Assembly (NCBI GenBank): GCA_021234155.1
Contig: JAJEKV010000039.1
Coordinates: forward strand, 8,321,077-8,385,076
Origin: Isoetes taiwanensis
Taxonomy: Eukaryota > Streptophyta > Lycopodiopsida > Isoetales > Isoetaceae
Direction of reading: 5' to 3'
DNA length: 64,000 nucleotides
The notes beneath the pieces were generated by a model. It was not told where the DNA came from. It ran no database searches and worked only from the letters and a program-made list of their open reading frames with translations. The position numbers and the translations under genes are program-made. Position 1 is the first letter of the stretch; each line of letters starts with the position of its first letter. Shown piece after piece: positions 32,381 through 45,573 of the stretch.

Positions 32381-35300
32381 CGAATATACACAACAAGGAG
32401 GAGCATCTTTTTCAAGGGATCACATCGACGAACACTCTTTGCAACTTGAGGTGATCAGCTCGGATCAGACATAAAGCTCAACAATAGTAGCAGCATCTCA
32501 AGGAATCCCGGAGTCAACCAGAACGAAGAAGATGCAGCAAAACCGAAGGATCAAACGCGATCGAGGAAGGGAAACCTAAAGGAGTATAAATAATTAGGTA
32601 GATCTTCGTAGTTGTTTTGCAAAAGTGGATGAATTAAAATCCCAATGTAAATGCGTATATGTCTATTGTATATCTAGGATGTCCACATATATAGTGGAGA
32701 AACATGGGTTTAGAGTCATGTTTTAAAGATTTAGCGCTTAGATCAGGAAGCTCCTTCACTTCGACTACCAAAGGAGGAAACAAGGAAGCACAACCATAGC
32801 CCAAGATCAAAATGGAAGAGCAAGTACGAGGGAGAAACGCCCAGAGCCCAAGCAAACCTTCGACTCCAAACACTTCGGGAAGTGCCCTCAAGGAGAAGAC
32901 CGCTCGTCCAGCACAATGTCAGGATAAGAGACAACGCCGATCATGTGAGGATCATCAACGCGGCACCAGGACATCGTCAGGGCGCAACACTACCTCTTGT
33001 AGCAGTGGCAGCACTTGACGAACTTATGACATGAGGGGCCTCAACAATGGAAGGAGGAACGCCCCGACATCAACGAGCCAACTAGGAAGGCAACATCTCG
33101 ACGACCATAATTCCGCCTTGTGGTAATATAGGGTGACGCGCCATGACACATGTATTAGATGGAGATGCACTTACAAAAGGCACCGCGACGAGGAGATATG
33201 CCCCCAACAACTAGGTGATGGCTTCGTCAGGTACTCCTACCAGTAATTAGAAGAGAAGAAGCCGACCATATCTCTGACATGTGGCACGTCAAACGCCCAA
33301 GGTAGAAGCATTCGGCCTTTAACGACAAGGATAGCAACTGAAGCACCTTCGTGAAAAAGAGAGTTCAAGATAATAGCCAGGCTATTCAACGACAAGAGTA
33401 TATCTAAGGCAGGTACTTCTTCAACGCAAGGGTCAAGCTGCGCAGAGATAAGGATCCATCATCCCGACAACGGAGCCATCAGGGAGGAGAGTCATGATGC
33501 CTTACTTGCCAAAGAGACCGAAATGCATAGAAGGACAAAGGTCAGGAACTGAAAGATGGAGAAGTGCTAGCAACCGACTTCTTCCACGAAGCTTCGAGAG
33601 GCAACAGGAGGATCAAAACTGACGAGCACAATCAAAGTCACCGGAGGGCACCTCAAGACAAGAAGACGGCATAGCACTGTGGAACGTGACAACGTCCAAG
33701 CCATGTGATCGAGGGGATCAAACGAAGAAGTTTGGAAGCTCGGTGGAGAACCAACTAGGTGAGGCGAGCCGATGACTTGCACGCGGCCTTGCATGCAACT
33801 TGGTGAACCCAAGGATGAACGATTCAAAGAACAACTGCAGAAGAGAACAACTCCAGAGGAGTATAGCCAAAGAAATCGCGCACAGCCTCAAGAGACGCCT
33901 TCAAATAGCTTCAAGTATCATGAAGGGGGGAACAATTATTGCCCGAGAACAGGATCAAGAAGCAGACTGAAATGTCGAAGCATCAACGACAAGCACACCT
34001 TAGTTAGAATGTGATGCAAAGCGGTTGTGCCATAGCCGACAAACATCGGAGGGCCTAAGTATATCAACAAGTTACCCCGGAGTACGAGCCGACGTACAAA
34101 TAGGAGGATATAGATCGTCAACACCATTGCACCGGGAGGAACACCGATGACATTGCCAAGGAGTAGGTGTCCAACTCGAAGGGAGGCACAAGGGAGACCT
34201 AATAGCTCTAGTAGTAATTGTAATTATGTAAGCTATATGTTGTGCATGTATAGTTCCCTTGTTATTTCTTCCCTCCCATAACGTAACACATCAAAGGAAG
34301 AGATGTCATGCAAGTTGCAGGGGTGAAGCAATCAACATCGTCAACACTCTTCGGGCAACACGATAACGACAAGAGGACTCGACGTATGAGACATCGATGG
34401 AGTCGAAGAAACAATATCGGATACAGAGTCGCCTTTAGCTGCCAAGACAAAGAGTTCAAGATGAAAGATCTCTTTCAACGGCGCCACCTTCAGGCATTTG
34501 AAAAGCGGCATGCAAGATTCAAATGATCAACTACACCATCAAGCCACCAGCAATAAGAGGCTTCTAGCGAACAAAGTCAACCTCTACATCAAAGAGGAGC
34601 CACTGTCAAGGAGACTGAAGCATCGAGCGACTCGGAAGAACGTTACCTTGCTCCTTCAAGCAGGCAACGAGCGGATGAGCTTCTAGCAAGCTCAAAGATC
34701 TAAGGCCATGGGGCCTAGTAGGTTAAATGTATGGATGGTAACATCCATATTGGGATTAGAAGGCAATTCCGGATATTCTCGTTGAAAGGATTGCCCAATT
34801 GGGAAGGAGACGCATAGGAGTAACTAAAATTATACACGATTGTTAACAGACATCCAACGTATTGAAACCACTTGGTGAGATTGATCTCCTCGCTAAGAAG
34901 GAATCACTACTAGGATAATTGTTGACCATGTATAAATCTAGTATCTCCAAAAGAATAATCCAACCGAAAGAAAAGAAGTAATCTAACAAGTCCGGCCAAC
35001 TTGTTACGATGACATCAATTCGATTGGTAGGAATATTCCAAGAGTTTAAATAACTAAGAAAGGGGGAATCTCTAGAATAATAAAATAATAGTACATGCAA
35101 GGTACATCTAAAATAAGAATTATAGTAATCAAATAGTCTTTTGAGACAAAAGGAATTGTCGTCATGACAAAACCTTGTGGTTTAGAATCGTTCTAACTAA
35201 GTAGATAACCCATAACTATATTGAAATAAATGATAACATAATATGTGCATCCATCTTAGATGGTTATATATGTTAGCTAAGGCTAGTAAATTAATGTGCT

Positions 35301-37379
35301 AAGTAAGAAGCATATAACCTCTTAAGGGGAGAGAATAGATATGACGTTGTGTACAATGTCATTATTGAAGGGGTGCAGGACCATTTTCTTTTCGAAGAAA
35401 GTGGGAGGGCTCAATCTTATGATTGAACGTACTTGCATCGAATTGACCGAATTCGTCAAGATAGAGTTCACTCGGCAATGGCCGGGCTTAATAGAGCGTA
35501 AGATAGATAGATAGATAGCTCAGGAGGCCTTCAATGTGCGAGACCGACATGATAGCTAACTACATCAATGAAGTGGAGCAAAACTATGGGAGCAATGCAA
35601 CGACCAAGTCACCTCCAAACTACTCGACGCCGGCTCAATGAGTGGGTGCGTTTTAGCCTTAGGTAAGGTATGCGCATGTATTATAAGCCTTAATGTGTCT
35701 TATTGATAAGTTAAATATAGACCCTAATAACTGCATAGAAATTGTTGTACGTATATGTATCATAGGGAAATAAGTTAAATAACAACGATAATGTGAAGTA
35801 GCATGTTAATTAATCCTTCGCAAGGATGCAATTCCTTCCAAGGATAGCTATAGGTCCTTATAAATATAAATAGAAAATAGAATTCGGATATACTTAAGTG
35901 CATCTTAGGGATATACTTCCAAGGGTAATGCAGGACCCAAGGAAGAGAATAAGAAGCACATCTAATTCTTGTGTATGATAATTAAAACCCTGTCTATAAT
36001 ACAATAGGTCTAAATCAGGGTTATTGTTTAAATAATTGCGATCTAAAAGTCGTTAAATATTGCAAAGATTAGAGTAAATATAAGGGTACTATCGGAAGTA
36101 ATGTATCCGATAATATGATAATGTTAATTCATAAATATTACCTTAGGGTAATTATGTTAATCACATGCATTAAAGGAGCCAGCAAAAATCGGCTCAGGCA
36201 TGTCGATTTGTGTAGATTAATTCTATGTGTAGTTAAGATTAATCTGCGCATGCAACCTATGCTTGGTATGGATTGCATGCGTTGTTACCGATGATGAGAC
36301 CACTACGGTGATCTCTAGGGCGTGGTGTAATGTCAATGTAGGCATGACCGCGTTTCCGCTTGAATGAGTGGAAGGTAGATTAGAAAGTCTACTTCTGTCC
36401 CACGGAAGTAGACGACCTCGAGAGAAAGGAGGTCATTGAGGAATGCATTGATAGGAAAGGCACCTTTAGCCCCATATATGCTTTGATAGGAGGAATCTAT
36501 CCTTCACGCCCCCCACGCGGGGAAGGATATCCTCCACGCTGGGCAACTAGAGGTGTAGGCATGAGCGGCATATAGGCATATAGGCGCTGTCTCCACGGCC
36601 ATAATGGAAGATCCACCCTCTTCCTACGCCGGGAGATTAGCCATGCATCCATGTAGATAGGTGGGGTGGTCACCATATAACCAAAATTTTTGTAATAATT
36701 AATAATAGGTAGTGTCGACCTGCAGGCCTAGAGCGCTCCGGAGGGCAAGGAGGTCGAGCTACAAAGGCTTGCAACACAAAATTTTGTATAATGTGTTGCA
36801 AGGGATGAAGAGTACCTTAGAAGTGTAAATTTTGTATGAAATTGATAAACTTTGATTAACTTAAATGTTGTATTAAGTAAAGTTAATAATTACCTTGCGT
36901 GGATTAAGTTATGATGTGATAAGTTAATTGGATAACGAAATAGTAATGTCTTAAACATTACCTTAGAGTAATTCTAATAAGTAAGATAGTAAGTATGCAA
37001 TTATAGATATTGTAAAATTAATGCAGGATTTTAAGGTGCGAAGACTTGCAACACAAACTTTATTGGAATGTGTTGCAAGGAATGAAGAGTATCTTAAATA
37101 ATAATTGTATATGAAAATGTTAAATTGTGATAAACTAAATGTTGTGATAATGGAGACTAATAAGTACCTTGTTTTAATAGAAGTTACGAATTGATAAGTT
37201 ATTTCATAATATAATAATGGCGTAATAACGATTTAAAAATATTATCTTAAGGTAATCGTAATAAATGTGTAAGTATTATAGTAGTATATCGTATGCATCA
37301 GGTTGATTGCAGGTTAGGAAGATTCCAAGGTGGGGAGAACCACGATGCTGCGGACAGCATCATTTCAAGGTGGGGAGAA
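32381..37379 (+). other. Interior of the LTR element, no recognisable genes
   Basis: Between 32.4 and 34.7 kb the plus strand is rich in GAAG/CGAC-type words, with open but unrecognised frames (for example 32812-33018, 33772-34014). After 34.8 kb it is AT-rich. A block ending TGCAACACAAAA/CTTTAT..ATGTGTTGCAAGG(G)ATGAAGAGTA is repeated at 36765-36815 and 37045-37095. No retroviral enzyme motif is visible. Confidence 0.5.
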
Positions 37380-39099
37380 TGTGACGTTCGGCCACGATAC
37401 GCCCTCCGGGGCGTATATTGTCTTCGCCCACGCCACGTGTACGCCACACCCCGACTGACGTGTACGCCAACGTGTAGCCAAGTGGGTAGCCCCTAGGGGG
37501 CAACTTGCTAAGAATGTGCATTAGTATTAATGTGCACATTTTCCAATGTACACATTAATGTGGGCACACATTTCCATGTGGCCACTTGATGCCAAGTGGG
37601 CCATACCCATAGGTGCAATTAATGTGCACATTTTCCAATGTACACATTCATTAATGTGCACACATTTCCATGTGAGCACATTTGGGTGCACACATTTCCA
37701 TGTGGGCACATTTGGCCACCTAGCCCTTAAAGGCAAGTGGGCCCTTTTCCCAATTATCCCACATGCCTAAAGGGGATAATTGGAAACCCTAGCCAACCCC
37801 CTTGTCTATTTAAGTAGGAGAACCCTAACTTGCCCATTTTCGTTTCTAGGGTTTTAGAGCTCTGTTTTGGCTGCCTCAAGAGCCAAAACCGCCTCCCAGA
37901 ACTTCATGCGAGAGAGAACTGCATCATTAGTTTTCCTTGATTCGAAAGCATTTCAAAGCAGGATGGTCGAAGTTCAGTCGAGGAGGAGGAACTCAAGGAT
38001 CAGGTATTTAGGCAATTTAGTAGTCTAAACCCCATTTCAGCCATCGAATCAGTAGGTTTAGCCTCTTAAATTGCCCATAACAGCCCTCTAGAACTCTAGA
38101 TAGCAGATTCTAACTAAAGAACCTAACTCTATGATATAGATTAGATCTTGTTCTTTAGTTCTTCTGTGATGTATATGGATGATGTATCTCTGTGAACTCC
38201 TTGTATTGGGAAGGGGGGTAGAGACCTAAAGCTTGGTAGTAGATGCTCCTAGATTAGCCTCTCTAGCACACTATAGATTCGGCCTGTGCACAAGAGCCAC
38301 ACCGGGATGTGGGTGAAGGGGCCAGACTGGCTGAGAAGGAGGTTCATGTCCTGACTCTTGAACGATCCCTCTGGTGTGTAAAGGCTATGGGGATCATTGT
38401 GACTAGGTCTAATGGCTTGCCCGCTGCGTGTGGGCAAGGCATGGGCTCGACACACTCGTGAGGTGGTGAATATGACCTTCCATTGAGTTCAAGTCGAATA
38501 CGGGCAAAGTGGCCCTCTAGTCACCTTGAGTCGGCATGGAGATCTCTCGGAGGGAGTGATCCCTACCGCCCCATCGGAACCGGGAGATGCAACCCGGGAT
38601 ATAGCCCCTTGGCTATGCATCCGGCGGGGCTACTGGTCAGTCCCAACACTTTTCAGCCTACCGCAAAGTGTGCCACGGGAGGGGCGGATGGAGTGGACAA
38701 CCCTAAGCCATGTTCATATGCCGCCCAAATCCATTGCCATGAATACATGCCGCAATGAACTCTGGAGACCCAAGCCGTCAGTCATCCCTTTGAGTCTGAG
38801 CCTTGGGTAGGATTCCCTATGTGATGTGCTGATCTTTGTCTATGCAGATATGTGGAGGACCATCCTTCGTGATGGTCATATGATGTTGATGTATGTGCTA
38901 CTGACATGTATGTTTACGCTTCCGCAGCTAGGTAGGCCCTGAGGGAGACGGGGTGCAATGACCCTTCCACTCTTCCCACTGGAACCCGTCACGGTTGCAG
39001 TGTCACGTGGAGGGCCCTGTATTAGCATGGAGCTGGTATGGGGGATGAACTCCTGTTTGTATACGGTGAGGGCACCGTATGCGAGTAGGGGACGTCACA
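37380..39099 (+). repeat. 3' LTR, 1720 bp
   Basis: Starts TGTGACGTTCGG directly after the polypurine tract and ends GGGGACGTCACA directly before the target duplication. Within it, 37535-37725 carries repeated GTGCACA(C)ATTTCCATGTG units, and a possible TATA box (TATTTAAG, about 37806) precedes a GGGTTTTAGAGCTCTG segment. These would mark promoter and transcript start in an active element. Confidence 0.85.
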
Positions 39100-39104
39100 C
39101 TAGC

Positions 39105-40120
39105 TGCCACTTCTTCAGGCCAGTTTTATAGAACTTGAATGTCTTGTCTTAACTTCAATGGTAACTCTATTATATCAGTTTAATTGTCTTGTTTGACAAA
39201 TGGATTTGATCCTCTCTTAAAGGAACAAAGAATAAAACCAAAAGTGGTCAGGTTGCACACAAAGAGGCACTAAAATAAAACAGAACTCCTCTAAAGATTT
39301 ATAGAACCAAAGCTAATTTGCAAGCAGAAAGAGAGAGCGCTAAAAAAAAAAACACTTCCTAGAAGTGAATTGAAGTCTAGTGCACTATCTGTTCCATCAG
39401 GACAAGAGGGGGATGCTTCTGTAAAAGATGGAAGAATCATTATTATTGATGAACAGAGGAAAATGGTCTACTCTGATAATGCTTTGAATTATCAGGTGAA
39501 TATATCAAAAAACAAGAAATAGAATTTGCATCCTTCATAATCCATTGGCAATGCATCATTGCAAGTAGCAAGGAGAAAATTGTGTTTAGTTATGGATGCA
39601 CAAAAAGCAAATATTGGAAATGACCAAAGAGGCAACGAAAATGAATTGGATGTACCATTTTGTAATTGTAGTGGGAAAAGATGTTTTACGAACTATGAGG
39701 TACAACATACCAAACAAGGGTCTTAGATATTGGGTCAGTGTGCTTAACACAATAGAGGAAGAGATCAACTTGCGGGTTTTCCAGGTCAGTTGTAAGGTTC
39801 GAGTTTGAGGCATATAATTTACTCTAATGTTCCTCTATGCCAATTGCAGGTGGCATGATGTTCCCAGATACATTTATGAAAGAGGCAGTAATTATCATCA
39901 TGATACTATTATTAGTTTATCACCCACATAATAGGGTTTTGTTTCAAGCCTTACATGTGCAAATGTGGGTGAGGTTGTGGGATAGCTTCTATGATTGTTT
40001 ATTCTTGTTTCTTTCTAAAGGATTGATTGGTTTTGGTATCCTTTTGTACAGCACAGCACATGCTATGTGGCATAAAATATCTAGATAACACATGTACTTC
40101 AAGAGTGCAGGTAATGGCAT
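39105..40120 (+). other. Exon-like segments downstream of the LTR element
   Basis: At 39397-39496 one frame reads SGQEGDASVKDGRIIIIDEQ then RKMVYSDNALNYQ and ends CAG|GTGAAT. At 39587-39783 a frame begins QKANIGNDQRGNENELDVPF and CNCSGKRCFTNYE, and ends CCAG|GTCAG. At 39849 CAATTGCAG is followed by WHDVPRYIYERGSNYHHDT. They may be the 3' exons of the gene interrupted at 32.2 kb. I cannot identify the protein, and one segment has internal stops. Confidence 0.35.
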
Positions 40121-40156
40121 CTTGACTTATAGAGTACCCCAGCAAGTACAATAGCT

Positions 40157-40290
40157 ACAAGAAAAAGAAAAAGAAAAAGAAAAAGAAAAAGAAAAAGAAA
40201 AAGAAAAAGAAAAAGAAAAAGAAAAAGAAAAAGAAAAAGAAAAAGAAAAAGAAAAAGAAAAAGAAAAAGAAAAAGGAAAAGGAAAGGAAG
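40157..40290 (+). repeat. AAAAAG microsatellite
   Basis: About twenty perfect repeats of AAAAAG (40157-40275), then AAAAGG-type decay. It directly abuts the dispersed repeat at 40290-40530 and is probably its expanded tail. Confidence 0.95.
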
Positions 40291-40530
40291 TTAAGAGAGA
40301 GGAAAGTTCTTACCACCCAGAACTAAGGCTTCAAAATCCAGGACCCCATATTTAAGTGGTCACTATACCTTAATATTCCTTTCTTTGAACATTGTCTTCA
40401 AGTGTTACCTAGATTGTAAGCAGATATGACATATATGCTACATGATTAAGTCATAAAGTCTTTGTGATAATTTGAAACATCGTTATGACATATATGCTAC
40501 ATGATTAAGTCATGAAGTCTTTGTGATAGT
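40290..40530 (-). repeat. Dispersed repeat, inverted copy of 6905-7200, with tandem part
   Basis: Reverse complement of the 6905-7200 element. In addition the unit TATGACATATATGCTACATG ... AAGTCTTTGTGAT is present twice in tandem (about 40425-40475 and 40482-40535). Confidence 0.7.
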
Positions 40531-40659
40531 TTGAAACATCGTTAAGGTCGCTGGATCAGATTAGAAAGTTACACGAGTAAATAAGAAAGTAAAAGATGCT
40601 TTCTTGCTTTACAAAATGAGCAAATCTGGCATTCTACATATCCACTTCACGAACGTCCG

Positions 40660-40795
40660 TATTTAGAATCTGGGATGTGGTATTTCCGGCCTTTTTCGTG
40701 GTATTTCTGGCCACCCGTTATCAGCCAGGTGGTAATTCCGGCCAAAAAAGGTGGTATTTCTGGCCAAGAAGAGTGGTATTTCTGGGCTAATTGAT
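40660..40795 (+). repeat. GGTATTTCTGGCC multiplied word
   Basis: GGTATTTC(T/C)GGCC or GGTAATTCCGGCC occurs five to six times here and once near 10522, where the flanking words also match. Short-period amplification inside a dispersed repeat. Confidence 0.65.
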
Positions 40796-40799
40796 AATT

Positions 40800-41854
40800 C
40801 TTTGATCTAATACTATACTGAAGTAGTAGTGATCAATCCTTAAAGTCTAAACCCGAGTCTATGTTGATTTGCTATAGTCCAATGGATCCAGTTGGGTGGT
40901 TAAGCTATATGCTCGTATCAGTTTGTTTAGAATATTAAATGTTTGATTGCGAATCATCTCTTGTTCATCTTCTGTTCTTCTCTTAGATATTGTTTTAGGA
41001 TCTTCAAATACTGTAAATTGCGTAAACTATATCAATTGGTATCATTGTCTAGTTTCAATCCTATATCTTGTGAAATGGCCAACTGTTTCAACATTCTTAA
41101 TAGCCAATACCAGCAGGCACTGAGAACTGCATACTGCATATCCAAACATTTCGTTGATTAAATTGCTCTGCTAGTGCCTACAGATGAGAAAGACTATCAA
41201 ATAGAACTAGAGCAAATTGCATTACTCTATGGATTTTTTTCTCAATAATTTCTAACAGCCTCCATGCCAAACAACCCTCTACCAGTTAACCCTCCTCTGC
41301 CCACAAACCCTCTGCCAAATACTCTCAATACAGCCAACGCTTCAACTAGGATAAAGTGATTGGAGAAAGTGGAGGATGTGCCAATTTTTAAGGAGATAGG
41401 AGGAGTCCTCCTATAGTTATGGGATTCTTAGCTTCATGCAAAAGTTTCTTTAAAAGAGTTGGGGCAACCGGGCTGCAAAAACTCTAGGCAATGGATAAGT
41501 ACCTTATAAATGCTGCCAAGATTTGGTGGCGTGGAAGGTGTTCCGGATCATGATTCCAGTGTCAGTGGGAATCCCAACTGACATATGATGGACGCTGCCA
41601 CCTGCACGATCTGCAACAACCCTTCTATTTTCTGCACTAGCCGTTAGTTTCTTGTTAGCTAGATTTCTATTTCAGCAGCATGTTTCCTTCAGATCGACAC
41701 TGAGTCCTTCTGCAGTTGTCTCTTTTCTTGTACGTTGTCTTGAGCACTTGTCTCAGGTTATCAATAGATTATTGCCTTTTTGCATTACTTTATCAGGTTA
41801 TGGGCCCACGAACCTATTCCTGTGCTTAAATTCCTCTGATCCCTTTACGGCTCG
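40800..41854. other. Upstream flank of the Copia coding region, LTR not identified
   Basis: No gene is seen. The 5' LTR and leader of the Copia element should lie here, but I found no sequence repeated after 45573 and no clear primer site before the Gag start. Confidence 0.35.
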
Positions 41855-44800
41855 TTGCTTTTTAAAAAGGCTCCTGATAATCCTATTGTCCATCACCTTT
41901 CTTGTTTCTTGATCATGGATTCTGTGGTCAGCATCGCATCTCCAAATGATTGGCGTCTGCTTCCTCGATTTGATGGGAAGAACTATCAAATGTGGCGATG
42001 GCGACTCCAGATGACTCTTGAAGATAAAGATTTGTGGCTCACTGCCACTCAGCCCGGCAATCCTCTTGGTCCCAATGGGAAGCTTGAGGTGGTTCTTGAT
42101 GAACGTGATCTGATCACTCCTGAAAAAGTCCGCAAGGCTCGGTTAATCATCTGTACAAGCCTCGGTGATACTCCAGCTCGATTGGTGAAAGGTGCCAATA
42201 CAGCCTATGCCATGTTGCAGATCTTAGATAACCACTATGCTTCTAAGAATGCTGGGAATCGTCTTTCACTTCGCAAGGCTCTGTATGATCTGCATCTTGC
42301 AGAAGGTGGAGACGTCACATCTCATGTTTGCCGGATGAAAGAGATGCTTGACGATCTTGATGCTACTGGTGTAGAGATCACCAACGATGAAAAGGTTTGC
42401 ATGCTTCTCAACAGCTGGCCCCATTCCTATGATGGCCTAATTGTCAATCTTGAAGGCAGACTCTCTGATTACACCTTTGCTTCTGCAATTGATCGAGTCC
42501 AAACTGAGGCCATCCGTCAAGGCACCAACAAGCCCTCCTCAGAATCTGTCATGCTAGCAGCCACAAAAGCTCCTCCACGTCATCCAAAATTGGACAGATC
42601 CACTGTTACTTGCTATAGATGCCAACGCACTGGACATTTTGCCAAAGAATGCACTGCACCATCTCCTGTTGCTGTCCAACGTCCACCCAAGGCTGACGAG
42701 CACAATAATCTTGTCCAGGAAATCTTTCCCAGTGATGCTTTTCCATCTCCACCATCGCCCACTTTATCCTCCCCATCTGCTCCTCTTCTTCATCCAGAAT
42801 CCCCTCCATCTGCTCCTCTTCTTCCTACTCCAGAATTCTTATTCACTGCTATCACAGAAATTCCCATCTCTGATTCTTCTTGGTATATTGATTCAGGTGC
42901 CAGTTGCCACATGACCCCCAACCGCAATATTTATCAGACCTATACTCCTCTCAGCCCACATCGCTCAGTTTGCATGGGGGATAATAGCATCCAATTTGGA
43001 GTTGCTATTGGGACTGCCACACTTAGTCTTCCAGGAGGTTTTGAACACCAACTAGAAGATGTCCTTCACGTGCCTGGGCTCCATAAACAGCTGCTGTCTG
43101 TAAGCAAAATTACCCCTGATGGTTACCATGTCACTTTTAATCTCAATTCCTGTTCCATCAGAAATGCCTCCAATGACTTAGTATTCTCTGGCACACGCAT
43201 TGGGAATCTGTATCAGATCCATGATCCTTCACATCCTCCTGCTCATGCACTTCTTGCACACACTCCCCCCAGCAATACTTCCCTTTGGCATGCCCGGCTT
43301 GGCCACATTGCACAATCTCGTCTCAAGATCCTCATTTCCAAAGGGATACTATCTTCTTCACCTGCTAATTCATTTTCTTGTTCTGCTTGCTTACAGGGTA
43401 AAATCACATGCTCCTCTTTCCCACTCTCCTCTTCTCGTGCCCATGCTCCGTTGGTTTTAGTCCACACAGACATTTGTGGACCCTTGCCTATCCCTACCAT
43501 TGGAGGTGCCAAATATATTCTTACTTTCTTGGATGATCACAGCCGGAAATTATTCGTTTATCTCCTCCGTTACAAGAGTGATGCCTTCTCTTATTTCCGC
43601 CATTTTCTTGCGCAAGTTGAACGCTTCTCTGGATCTCGTCTGATTACACTACGCAGTGATGGTGGCGGTGAATATTGTTCCAATGCTTTTGCTCTTTTTT
43701 GTGCAGACCGTGGCATTCAACATGAGATTTCCAGCCCATATTCACCTGAACAAAATGGGCGTGCTGAACGCGTGAACATATCTCTTTTAGAGATGGCTCG
43801 GACCCTTCTTATTGGCATGAACGTTCCTGTGCAATTTTGGGGTGAGGCTGTATCTACTGCAGCCTATTTGCTCAATCACTCTCCACACAGTGCCATTCAG
43901 CAGCAAATTCCTGAAGAGGTTTGGACCGGCAAATCTGTTTCCTTGGATCATCTCCGTGTCTTTGGTTGCTAAGCATTCTGCCATATTCCTCACTCCCACA
44001 GATCTAAGCTTGATTCAAAGGCTATTCCTTGCATGTTTATTGGGTACTGTTTAACTCAAAAGGCTTACCGTCTCTATAATCTGCACACCCAGTGCCTTCT
44101 TGTAAGCTGTCACGTCCGTTTTCTTGAAGATACACCATGCCATCATATCCCCCTGCCCCCAAATTTCGTTCTTCTTGATTTCTCTGATCCTCCATCTCCT
44201 CCTCTACCACCTTTGTCTGATGCACCACCATCCTCTTCTACACATTCCCCTTCTCCTTCTTCTCAGTCCCCACCATCTTCCCCTCCAAGATCTCCTTCTC
44301 AATCTCATGAATCCACTGCTGCCCCAGATGATGTCTTGGTACCTGAATCTCACTCTGTTCCCCTCTCTCCACCACTTTCCCCAAGACCCATTCGGCTCAA
44401 ACGACCCCCTCATTGGGCCAAAGATTATTCCTTTGTTACTCAAGAACTCCCTTCTGAACCCCACAGCTACTCTCAAGCAATTCGTGATCCCTACAAGGCA
44501 GAATGGTTTCGAGCCATGCAGGAAGAGATTGACTCCATACATGCAGCAGAAACATGGTCCCTTGTTGCTCGTCCTACTGATCGGGCTGTCATCTCAAGCA
44601 AATGGGTTTATAAGCTTAAATACCATCCCAATGGTAGTGTTGCACGTTTCAAGGCTCGCCTTGTAGCTCGCGGTTATACACAAGTGGAAGGCATTGATTT
44701 TGAAGACACATATGCTCCAGTTGCTCGCATGGTTTCCATTCGCACGGTCTTGGCTTTTGCTGCTACACATCGGTTCCATATCCATCAAATGGATGTTCAA

Positions 44801-45573
44801 AATGCATTTCTGAATGGTGACCTACAGGAAGAAGTCTTTCTTGAGCAGCCCCAAGGATTTGTCTCAGCTGACCCCTCTCTTGTTTGCAAATTGCACAAAG
44901 CCCTCTATGGCCTCCGTCAAGCTTCTCGCTCCTGGTATGCTCGCCTTGATGAAACACTTATTTCACTGGGCTTAACACACGTAGTCTTGCTGATCCCACT
45001 GTCTATCTCCAACTTCAGCCTTCATTCCTTCTAGTCTTATGCTATGTGAACGATCTTCTCATTGTTGCTGCCTCTGACTCCTCTCTGATCCACCTTAAAC
45101 AGCAACTAAACTCCCATTTTCGCATGAAAGACTTGGGCATTGTCCACTACTTTCTAGGCATTGAAATATCCTATGATCAGTCTTCTGGTTCTATTCATCT
45201 CTCCCAACACAAATACCTCTGTGACATTCTCACTCGTTTCCACATGCGTTCCTGCAATCCCGTCTCCACTCCCATAGAGTTTGGCACTATACTTCTTCCT
45301 GATGATCCTCCCTGCGCTCCAGCCTTTCAATTCATTCATGATTCTTATCGCCACATCTTGGGCATGCTCAACTTTGCTGCCATCTCAACCCGGCCTGATC
45401 TTGCTTTCTCCTTATGTAAACTCAGCCAGTTCTTCCTCAATCCCAAACATTCCCATTGCACTTCCCTCAAACGCGTGTTGCGCTACTTGGCTGGCTCCCT
45501 TCACCTTGGCATCTCCTATCAGTCCACTTCCCCTCCTGAAATCCTTGGCTATGTAACGGACCTGGCCACCTAA
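41855..45573 (+). mobile_element. Ty1/Copia retrotransposon coding region, inactivated
   Basis: A Gag-Pol polyprotein in the Copia order. Gag begins at the ATG near 41914 (LLPRFDGKNYQMWRWRLQMT). The zinc knuckle is CYRCQRTGHFAKEC (about 42610), the protease YIDSGASCHMT (42887), and the pre-integrase LWHARLGH. The integrase core shows HTDICGPLP, FLDDHSR and SPYSPEQNGRAER, followed by the reverse transcriptase (WVYKLKYHPNGSVARFKARL; FHIHQMDVQNAFLNG). Lesions are an in-frame TAA at 43970-43972 in the conserved VFGC.AF word, a one-base shift near 44980, and an RT active-site box reading YVND rather than YVDD (about 45043). RNase H stops early at 45571-45573. No LTR pair or 3' end was found, so the element is truncated and inactive. 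Confidence 0.93.

Larger units (their letters stand above)
32198..39104 (+). mobile_element. LTR retrotransposon, non-autonomous, with target duplication
   Basis: The element (32203-39099) begins TGTGACGTTC and ends GGGGACGTCACA, so the terminal inverted repeat is TGTGACG/CGTCACA. It is flanked by the 5-bp duplication CTAGC (32198-32202 and 39100-39104). A polypurine tract, AAGGTGGGGAGAA (37367-37379), stands immediately before the 3' LTR. The 5' LTR keeps only its first 178 bp, and its 3' part and the primer site are gone. The 5-kb interior has short frames only, with no Gag, protease, RT or integrase motif that I can find. It is therefore non-autonomous and now unable to copy itself. The polypurine sequence and LTR ends resemble Ty3/Gypsy. 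Confidence 0.85.

Noticed and set aside
32812-34014. Gag- or Pol-like protein in the LTR element interior
   Set aside because: Frames are short, polar and lack zinc knuckle, protease, RT or integrase motifs.
44124-44666. Plus-strand 180-codon Leu/His-rich frame inside the Copia element
   Set aside because: It is an out-of-frame reading of the proline/serine-rich linker and reverse transcriptase start.
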